Assembly (NCBI GenBank): GCA_046160725.1
Contig: JBJXHB010000342.1
Span: forward strand, 1-30,941
Direction of reading: 5' to 3'
Length of the DNA stretch: 30,941 bases
From: JBJXHB01 sp046160725
GTDB lineage: Bacteria; Pseudomonadota; Gammaproteobacteria; Burkholderiales; Burkholderiaceae_C
In this document: in pieces, positions 25,177 to 30,941 of the stretch
Layout of the letters: each line of letters starts with the position of its first letter
Position numbering within the stretch: the stretch's first letter is position 1
Program-made: the position numbers and the translations under genes
Notes under the pieces: model-generated
Databases searched by the model: none
Told to the model about the DNA's origin: nothing
What the model saw: the letters and a program-made list of their open reading frames with translations, nothing else

Positions 25177-27819
25177 TTGAAGATCCGCTCCATCCTTGCC
25201 GGCCGCCGCGTCCGGGCCATCGCCGCAGCAGCGGCCCTGGCTGTCGTGGCCATTGATCCGGCACTCGCGCTGGGCCTAGGTCGATTGAGCATTCAATCGG
25301 CCCTGGGCGAAGGTCTCAAGGCCGAGATCGACATCACCAGCCTGACGCCGGAGGAGGCGTCGTCACTGGTGGTCCGGATTGCACCGCCCGACTCCTACCG
25401 CGCAGCCGGCGTGGACTACAACGCCGTGTTGTCCGGCACGCAGGCGGTGCTGGCGCGGCGCGCGGACGGGCGCCCGTACTTGCGGCTGACCAGTGACCGG
25501 GCGGTCCAGGAGCCGTTCATCGACGTGATCCTCGAGCTGTCCTGGGCATCCGGGCGGCTGGTACGTGAGTTCACGCTGCTGATCGACCCGCCCCGGACCA
25601 CGGCGCCGCCGGTTCAGGCAGCCGCGCCCGTGGCGCCGGTTCTGGCCCCGGCTGCGGCACCCGCGCCGGCTGTCGCAGCCGCTGCCGCCCCAGCGCCCGT
25701 TCCGGCCCCCGCGCCGGCTGTGGCCGCGGCCACACCACGTCCTGCGGCGGCGCCCGCGCCTCGCGCGGCCGCAGAGGCACCGCAACCCAAGGTGGCGGCT
25801 ACCACGTCGGCACAAGACTACAAGGTTCGCTCCGGCGACACACTCAGCGGCATCGCCGGCCGGCTCAAGCCGCAGGGCGTGGCACTCGACCAGATGCTGG
25901 TCGCGCTGTACCGCGGCAACAGCGACGCCTTCGTCGACAACAACATGAACCGGCTGCGGTCCGGTGCCGTGTTGTCGGTGCCGGCCGCCGAGACGGTTCG
26001 CGGCATCAGCGCTGGCGAGGCGCGCCAGGTCATCGAGGCCCAGTCGGCGGACTTTGGCGCCTATCGGCGACGCCTGGCGGAGGGGGCACCGGCAGCGGAC
26101 ACCGGGGCACCGGCGCGTCAGGCCAAGGGCACTGTCCAGGCCACGGTGCAGGACAAGAAGGCACCGGCCGCTTCGACCGACAAGCTGACGCTGTCGGGCG
26201 GTACCGCCAAGGCCTCGGGCGCCGAGGGCGCCATGTCCAAGGCGACCGAACGGAAGGCAGCCGACGCGCGGATGGCGGAGCTGACCCGAAACGTCCAGGA
26301 GTTGAAAGACCTGCAGAAGACGGCCAAGGCGGTCCAGCCGCCAGCTGCGGCGCCGGCGCCGGCAGCAACACCGGCACCGGCCACCAAGGCGCCGGTGGCA
26401 GCCCCACCGGCCCCGCCTACGCCGCCGACCAAGGCAACACCCGCACCAGCGCCGGCACCTGTCCCAACGCCGGCACCGGCACCAGCGCCAGCACCTGCTC
26501 CCGCTCCGGCGCCGACGCCGACGCCAGCGCCAGCGCCAGCGGCTACACCGGCAGCGCCGGCGCCGACTGTGACCGCTGCGGCACCCAAACCCCCGGCGCC
26601 CGCGCCAGCGTCAGCGCCGACCAGGCCGGCGGCGGCTGCCACGCCGGAGCCGGGTTTGCTCGACAGCCTGACCGACAACCCCCTGGTGCTTCCGGGCGCC
26701 GGCATCCTGTTGGTGGGTCTGCTCGGTTTCGGTGCCTGGCGCCTGCGCGGACGCCTCAAGAAGGACGGCAACGAAACCTCCTTCCTGGAAAGCCGGATCC
26801 AGCCCGACTCCTTCTTCGGTGTCAGCGGCGGGCAGCGCGTGGATACCCGGGAGGCCGGTGGTGGCTCGTCGATGGGCTACTCGTTGAGCCAACTCGATGC
26901 CATCGGTGACGTCGACCCCGTGGCCGAGGCGGACGTCTACCTGGCCTATGGCCGCGACCTGCAGGCCGAGGAGATCCTCAAGGAGGCGATGCGGGCCAAT
27001 CCCGACCGCCTGGCGGTGCGCAGCAAGCTGCTTGAGGTCTATGCCAAGCGCCGCGACACCAAGGGCTACGAGCTGTTGGCGGCGCAGTTGTTCTCGCTGA
27101 CCAAGGGCGATGGCACCGATTGGGCCAAGGCCCAGGAGATGGGCCGCTCGATCGACCCGGAGAATCCGTTGTACCAGCCGGGCGGGCAACCGCCGGAGGT
27201 GTTCCGCGAAGGCGGGCGGGTGGTGGTCGAGCCGCTGGGTGCCAGCACCATGCCCTACTCGGTGCAGGCCAGTCCGTCGACCCTGCCACCGCCGGTGGAC
27301 GAGGGCTCGCCCAGCACGATGGGCGCGCTCGATCTGGACCTGGACCTCGACGCCTTTGAGCCGGAGCCGCCTCGGCCGTCCGAGAAGACCCAGCCGCTGC
27401 CGCCCAAGGCCGCGGCTGAAGGTGGCCTGGACTTCGACCTGGATGGCGGCGCGATGGTCACGCCCGCCCCGGCACCGGCACCGGCCACCGATTTCGGCGG
27501 CCTGTCACTGGACCTGGACATGCCGCAGGACCCAGACCGAACCGTCATCATCAAGCCGGCCGCGTCGCCTGCACCGTCGGCGGACCTGTCCCTGGACTTC
27601 GGGACGATGAAGATGCCGGCCCCTGAGGCGCCGGAACTGCCTGACATCGGCCTCGACGACGGTGATGTCGACCCGCTGACGCGCAAGCTGGAGCTGGCCG
27701 AAGAGTTCCGCCAGATTGGCGACCTTGAGGGCGCGCGCGACCTGCTCGAGGAGGTCGTGGCCCGTGCGTCGGGCGGCCTGAAGTCCAAGGCGCAAGGCAT
27801 GCTGGATGGGTTGGCCTGA
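25177..27819 (+). CDS. fimV: FimV/HubP-family polar membrane protein
   Basis: This is an 880-residue protein. It starts with TTG, supported by AGGGAGA 5 bases upstream and a signal peptide that begins MKIRSILAGRRVRAIA and ends near ALA. LGLGRLSIQSALGEGLKAEI is the conserved FimV N-terminal signature. A periplasmic LysM domain (YKVRSGDTLSGIAGRL) covers about residues 214-269, flanked by two Pro/Ala-rich linkers. A single membrane helix lies at about 503-523. The cytoplasmic part has a TPR-like segment (582-640), acidic low-complexity repeats, and the FimV C-terminal motif KLELAEEFRQIGDLEGARDLLEEV. Relatives act as polar hubs for type IV pili and chemotaxis or motility. Its stop overlaps truA by 14 bases. 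Confidence 0.93.
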   Translation: MKIRSILAGRRVRAIAAAAALAVVAIDPALALGLGRLSIQSALGEGLKAEIDITSLTPEEASSLVVRIAPPDSYRAAGVDYNAVLSGTQAVLARRADGRPYLRLTSDRAVQEPFIDVILELSWASGRLVREFTLLIDPPRTTAPPVQAAAPVAPVLAPAAAPAPAVAAAAAPAPVPAPAPAVAAATPRPAAAPAPRAAAEAPQPKVAATTSAQDYKVRSGDTLSGIAGRLKPQGVALDQMLVALYRGNSDAFVDNNMNRLRSGAVLSVPAAETVRGISAGEARQVIEAQSADFGAYRRRLAEGAPAADTGAPARQAKGTVQATVQDKKAPAASTDKLTLSGGTAKASGAEGAMSKATERKAADARMAELTRNVQELKDLQKTAKAVQPPAAAPAPAATPAPATKAPVAAPPAPPTPPTKATPAPAPAPVPTPAPAPAPAPAPAPAPTPTPAPAPAATPAAPAPTVTAAAPKPPAPAPASAPTRPAAAATPEPGLLDSLTDNPLVLPGAGILLVGLLGFGAWRLRGRLKKDGNETSFLESRIQPDSFFGVSGGQRVDTREAGGGSSMGYSLSQLDAIGDVDPVAEADVYLAYGRDLQAEEILKEAMRANPDRLAVRSKLLEVYAKRRDTKGYELLAAQLFSLTKGDGTDWAKAQEMGRSIDPENPLYQPGGQPPEVFREGGRVVVEPLGASTMPYSVQASPSTLPPPVDEGSPSTMGALDLDLDLDAFEPEPPRPSEKTQPLPPKAAAEGGLDFDLDGGAMVTPAPAPAPATDFGGLSLDLDMPQDPDRTVIIKPAASPAPSADLSLDFGTMKMPAPEAPELPDIGLDDGDVDPLTRKLELAEEFRQIGDLEGARDLLEEVVARASGGLKSKAQGMLDGLA
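26335..26650 (+). repeat. Pro/Ala-repeat coding tract within fimV
   Basis: About 105 codons read almost only Ala and Pro with some Thr, as PAPAPAP-type units, built from degenerate GCGCCGGCACC-like hexanucleotide steps. A shorter tract of the same kind lies at about 25605-25790. They would form an extended, rigid periplasmic linker before the membrane helix. Such tracts can vary in length by slippage. Confidence 0.8.
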
Positions 27820-28630
27820 GGCTGATGCCTCGGCGCCCCTGACCGGTCGCATCGCGCTCGGCCTGTCCTACGGCGGGACGGCCTATCACGGCTGGCAGAG
27901 CCAGCCGGACGGGCGCGCCGTGCAGGACCAGCTCGAGTCCGCCCTGCGGACCTTCTGCGGGCATCCGGTCCGCACCCACTGCGCCGGCCGTACCGATGCC
28001 GGCGTTCATGCGGCCAACCAGGTTGTCCATCTGGACGCGCCGGTTGCGAGGGCGGCATTCTCCTGGGTGCGCGGTGTCAACCGATACCTGCCCATGGACA
28101 TCGCTGTTCGCTGGTGCCGCCCGGTGGCGGCCGGCTTCCATGCCCGCAACAGCGCACGCGGGCGGCGCTACCGTTACCTGCTGATGCAGGCCGTGGCCCG
28201 TCCCGGGCTGGCCAGCGATCGGGTGGGATGGGTGTTCCGGCCCCTGTCCCTGGATGCGATGCGGGATGCAGCGGACCGACTGGTGGGTGAACATGACTTC
28301 TCGTCGTTCCGCTCGGCCGAGTGCCAGGCCGCCAGCCCGGTCAAGAACCTGCGCAGCCTGAACGTCCGGCGTCAGGGGGCGCTTTGGCAGTTTGACTTCG
28401 ATGCCAGCGCGTTCCTGCACCACATGGTGCGCAACCTCATGGGCTGCCTGGTGGCGGTCGGCACCGGGCAGCGGCAACCGGGCTGGATCGACGCGGTGCT
28501 GCAAGCCCGCGACAGGGCGGTTGCGGCGCCGACATTCAGTGCCGCTGGGCTGTACTTTCTCGGCCCGTATTACGATGCCGTACATGGCATTCCCGAGCAT
28601 GGTGACGAGGCCCCGCTGCTGTCAGGCTGA
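27806..28630 (+). CDS. truA: tRNA pseudouridine(38-40) synthase TruA
   Basis: This 274-residue enzyme makes pseudouridine at positions 38-40 of the tRNA anticodon arm. The catalytic aspartate is Asp64 in CAGRTDAGVHA. LGLSYGGTAYHGWQSQP is at the N-terminus, and SFRSAECQAASPVKNL and FLHHMVRNLMGCLVAVG are conserved later. The ATG at 27806 lies inside the end of fimV (14-base overlap), so translation is probably coupled to it. The first 14 residues precede the conserved core and could be trimmed if a later start is used. Confidence 0.96.
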   Translation: MGWPEADASAPLTGRIALGLSYGGTAYHGWQSQPDGRAVQDQLESALRTFCGHPVRTHCAGRTDAGVHAANQVVHLDAPVARAAFSWVRGVNRYLPMDIAVRWCRPVAAGFHARNSARGRRYRYLLMQAVARPGLASDRVGWVFRPLSLDAMRDAADRLVGEHDFSSFRSAECQAASPVKNLRSLNVRRQGALWQFDFDASAFLHHMVRNLMGCLVAVGTGQRQPGWIDAVLQARDRAVAAPTFSAAGLYFLGPYYDAVHGIPEHGDEAPLLSG

Positions 28631-28657
28631 CGCCGGCGCCGCCAGCGGCGGACCCGC

Positions 28658-29299
28658 ATGAACCGCACCCGCATCAAGATCTGCGGCCTGACCCGCGAGG
28701 CCGACGTCGATGCCGCGGTCGGGGCCGGCGCCGACGCGATCGGCTTCGTCCTTTACGAACGCAGCCCGCGCCATGTCTCGCCCGATCGTGCGGCCACGTT
28801 GGCGGCACGGCTGCCGCCTTTCGTGACACCGGTGTGCCTGCTGGTCAACGCCGACCCGGCCCTGCTGGCGCTGGCGCTGGCCGCTGTGCCGAACGCGCTG
28901 CTGCAATTCCACGGCGACGAGACACCGGCACAGTGCCGCGCGCCGGGCCGGCCCTACCTGCGTGCCGCGCGCATCTCGGCCGGCTTCGACCTGACGGCCT
29001 ATGCCGCACAATATGCAGATGCTGCGGGCCTGCTCCTGGACGCCCATGTCGAGAGCTACGGTGGCGGCGGAAGGTCCTTCGATTGGTCACTGCTGCCAAA
29101 AAGCGTTGCCCGTCCGGTCGTTTTGTCTGGTGGGTTGAGTCCTGCAAACGTGGTCGATGGGATCGCGCGGGTGCGGCCCTGGGCCGTTGACGTCTCCACG
29201 GGCGTCGAGTCGGCCAAGGGCATCAAGAGCGCGCCCCTGATGCGCGCCTTCTGCGCCGCGGTGCGCCAGGCCGACGAGCGGCTGGCCGCCGAACACTGA
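28658..29299 (+). CDS. trpF: Phosphoribosylanthranilate isomerase
   Basis: This 213-residue TIM-barrel enzyme catalyses the Amadori rearrangement of phosphoribosylanthranilate in tryptophan synthesis. The general base Cys9 lies in RIKICGLTR and the general acid Asp128 in LLLDAHVE. GFVLYERSPRHVS, LQFHGDE and LSGGLSPANV, then VDVSTGVESAKGIKS, form the phosphate and substrate sites. It stands alone rather than fused to trpC. It follows truA by 27 bases and precedes trpB by 54 bases, so it is likely in one transcript. Confidence 0.97.
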   Translation: MNRTRIKICGLTREADVDAAVGAGADAIGFVLYERSPRHVSPDRAATLAARLPPFVTPVCLLVNADPALLALALAAVPNALLQFHGDETPAQCRAPGRPYLRAARISAGFDLTAYAAQYADAAGLLLDAHVESYGGGGRSFDWSLLPKSVARPVVLSGGLSPANVVDGIARVRPWAVDVSTGVESAKGIKSAPLMRAFCAAVRQADERLAAEH

Positions 29300-29353
29300 A
29301 CCCCCGGGTTGCGCCGCGCTGTCGGCGGGCAGCAGCCCCAGCAAGGACATCCC

Positions 29354-30631
29354 ATGCTCGACTATCAACAGCCCGATGCCTCCGGGCATTTCGGCCCCTA
29401 TGGCGGCAGTTTCGTCGCCGAGACCCTGGTCCACGCGCTGGACGAACTGAAGGCCGCCTATGACCACTACCGGCAGGATGCGGCCTTCATGGCCGAGTTC
29501 CGCCATGAGCTGAAGCACTTCGTCGGCCGGCCCAGCCCGATCTACCACGCGGCACGTCTGTCGCGCGAAATCGGCGGTGCCCAGATCCACCTCAAGCGCG
29601 AGGACCTCAACCACACCGGTGCGCACAAGGTCAACAACACCATCGGCCAGGCCCTGCTGGCCCGACGCATGGGCAAGCCACGGGTGATCGCCGAGACCGG
29701 CGCCGGACAGCACGGCGTGGCCACCGCCACGATCTGTGCCCGGTATGGGCTGGAATGCGTGGTCTACATGGGCAGCGAGGACATCAAGCGGCAGTCGCCC
29801 AATGTCTACCGCATGCATCTGCTGGGTGCTCGTGTGGTGCCGGTGGAGTCCGGCAGCCGCACGCTCAAGGACGCGTTGAACGAGGCCCTGCGTGACTGGG
29901 TCACGAACGTGGAAAACACCTTCTACATCATCGGCACCGTGGCCGGTCCGCATCCGTACCCGATGATGGTGCGCGACTTCCAGCGCGTGATCGGCGACGA
30001 AAGCATCGACCAGATGCAGGAGCAGGTCGGGCGCCAGCCTGACGCCGTCATCGCCTGTGTCGGCGGCGGCAGCAATGCCATGGGCCTGTTCTATCCCTAC
30101 ATCGGCCATGCCGGCACGCGGCTGATCGGTGTCGAGGCGGCAGGGCAAGGGCTGGCGTCGGGCAAGCATGCGGCGTCGTTGTCCGCCGGCTCGCCCGGCG
30201 TGCTGCATGGCAACCGCACCTACCTGCTGCAGGACGGCGACGGACAGATCACGGAGACCCACTCGATATCAGCCGGCCTGGACTACCCGGGCGTCGGGCC
30301 TGAGCATGCCTACCTCAAGGACCTGGGCCGGGCGGAATATGTCGGCGCCACCGACGCCGAGGCGCTGGAGGCCTTTCACCGCTTGTGTCGGACCGAGGGG
30401 ATCATCCCGGCGCTGGAGTCCAGCCATGCCGTGGCCCATGCCATGAAGCTCGCGGCCACGCTGCGACCGGACCAGCACTTGCTGGTCAACCTCAGCGGCC
30501 GGGGTGACAAGGACATCGGCACCGTGGCCGACCTGTCCGGTGCCGAGTTCTATTGCCGGCCGTCCTGCCGCGGGCAGTCGGTCAAGGGCGGTGCGCCACA
30601 TGCCGACGCCGTGGTGGGAGTGGCACGATGA
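29354..30631 (+). CDS. trpB: Tryptophan synthase beta subunit
   Basis: This 425-residue PLP enzyme joins indole and serine to give tryptophan. HLKREDLNHTGAHKVNNTIGQ (about residues 79-99) carries Lys92, which binds PLP. ETGAGQHGVATAT and VGGGSNAMG are cofactor- and substrate-binding signatures. The frame is open from 29309, but the conserved protein begins MLDYQQPDASGHFGPYGGSF at the ATG at 29354, after GGACATCCC. It overlaps trpA by 4 bases (ATGA at 30628-30631), the coupling usual for an enzyme pair forming an alpha2-beta2 complex. Confidence 0.97.
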   Translation: MLDYQQPDASGHFGPYGGSFVAETLVHALDELKAAYDHYRQDAAFMAEFRHELKHFVGRPSPIYHAARLSREIGGAQIHLKREDLNHTGAHKVNNTIGQALLARRMGKPRVIAETGAGQHGVATATICARYGLECVVYMGSEDIKRQSPNVYRMHLLGARVVPVESGSRTLKDALNEALRDWVTNVENTFYIIGTVAGPHPYPMMVRDFQRVIGDESIDQMQEQVGRQPDAVIACVGGGSNAMGLFYPYIGHAGTRLIGVEAAGQGLASGKHAASLSAGSPGVLHGNRTYLLQDGDGQITETHSISAGLDYPGVGPEHAYLKDLGRAEYVGATDAEALEAFHRLCRTEGIIPALESSHAVAHAMKLAATLRPDQHLLVNLSGRGDKDIGTVADLSGAEFYCRPSCRGQSVKGGAPHADAVVGVAR

Positions 30632-30941
30632 GCCGCATCGCCTCCTCACTGCAACGGCTCAAGGCTCAGGGCCGCAAGGCGTTGATCCCCTACGTGATGG
30701 CTGGCGACCCGGCGGCCGATGCGACCGTCGAGGTGCTGCACGCGCTGGTCGCGGGCGGTGCCGACATCATCGAACTGGGCATACCGTTCTCCGACCCGAT
30801 GGCCGACGGCCCGGCCATCCAGCAGGCCGGCGAGCGTGCCCTGGCGCGCGGCATCGGCCTGGCCCAGGTTCTGGAGCAGGTGGCTGGTTTCCGCAGCACC
30901 GATGAGCGCACGCCGGTGGTGCTGATGGGCTATGCCAACCC
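30628..30941 (+). CDS. trpA: Tryptophan synthase alpha subunit (partial, cut by window end)
   Basis: The first 104 codons of TrpA are present. It splits indole-3-glycerol phosphate to indole, which is channelled to TrpB. The catalytic residues Glu49 and Asp60 are in IIELGIPFSDPMADGPAIQ, with the same numbers as in Salmonella. LIPYVMAGDP at about residues 19-28 is the family's first strand. The ATG overlaps the trpB stop. The C-terminal part lies beyond the window. Confidence 0.97.
   Translation, partial: MSRIASSLQRLKAQGRKALIPYVMAGDPAADATVEVLHALVAGGADIIELGIPFSDPMADGPAIQQAGERALARGIGLAQVLEQVAGFRSTDERTPVVLMGYAN

Noticed and set aside
26335..26650. Regularly spaced GCGCCGGCACC-like units considered as a CRISPR or other DNA array
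   Set aside because: The units are in frame, without unique spacers, and encode a Pro/Ala linker inside FimV.
29300..29353. AACCC/GGGTT hairpin between trpF and trpB considered as an attenuator
   Set aside because: The stem is 5 bases with a 2-base centre, and no leader peptide with Trp codons or alternative fold was seen.

Overview
This window is a G+C-rich stretch of bacterial chromosome that looks like a betaproteobacterium of the order Burkholderiales. The evidence is the gene order mdh / gntR-sdhCDAB-sdhE-gltA, leuC-entericidin-leuD-leuB-asd-fimV-truA-trpF-trpB-trpA, the strong third-position G/C bias and the proteobacterial protein types. I cannot name a genus from sequence alone. No rRNA, tRNA, CRISPR array, phage or insertion-sequence gene was recognised, and the window is almost entirely core metabolism.

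Region 1 (1-8960) is a TCA-cycle block. On the minus strand, mdh runs into a partial DsbA-family/HCCA-isomerase-like gene with a 4-base GTGA overlap. Divergently, a UTRA-type GntR regulator is followed by sdhC, sdhD, sdhA, sdhB, sdhE and gltA, then an MgtC/SapB-family membrane protein. The mdh and sdhC upstream regions share an 11-base string that could be a common -10/discriminator. A G/C-run repeat element sits between sdhB and sdhE and is open in the sdhE frame.

Region 2 (8961-20079) is a divergent propionate-type block. On the minus strand, an FCD-type GntR regulator, an AidB-like acyl-CoA dehydrogenase and a fold-type III PLP enzyme (D-serine/D-threonine dehydratase-like) are joined by two 4-base overlaps. 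Facing away are methylmalonyl-CoA mutase, MeaB, propionyl-CoA carboxylase beta and alpha, and a VOC protein that is a candidate methylmalonyl-CoA epimerase. Together these would turn propionyl-CoA into succinyl-CoA, which enters the TCA cycle through the sdh genes next door. The PLP enzyme could supply 2-oxobutyrate, a precursor of propionyl-CoA; this link is inference.

Region 3 (20080-30941) is amino-acid biosynthesis: leuC, an entericidin-like lipoprotein, leuD, leuB and asd, then fimV (TTG start, two Pro/Ala-rich linkers), truA, trpF, trpB and the start of trpA, which is cut by the window end. A large nested inverted repeat lies between leuB and asd.

No clearly new biological system is visible. 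The most interesting leads are the operon pairing a PLP deaminase with an AidB-like flavoprotein beside the methylmalonyl pathway, the candidate epimerase lacking its usual first metal-ligand histidine, the repeat-encoded extension of SdhE, the leuB-asd inverted repeat that reaches the asd ribosome-binding site, and the shared mdh/sdhC promoter string.
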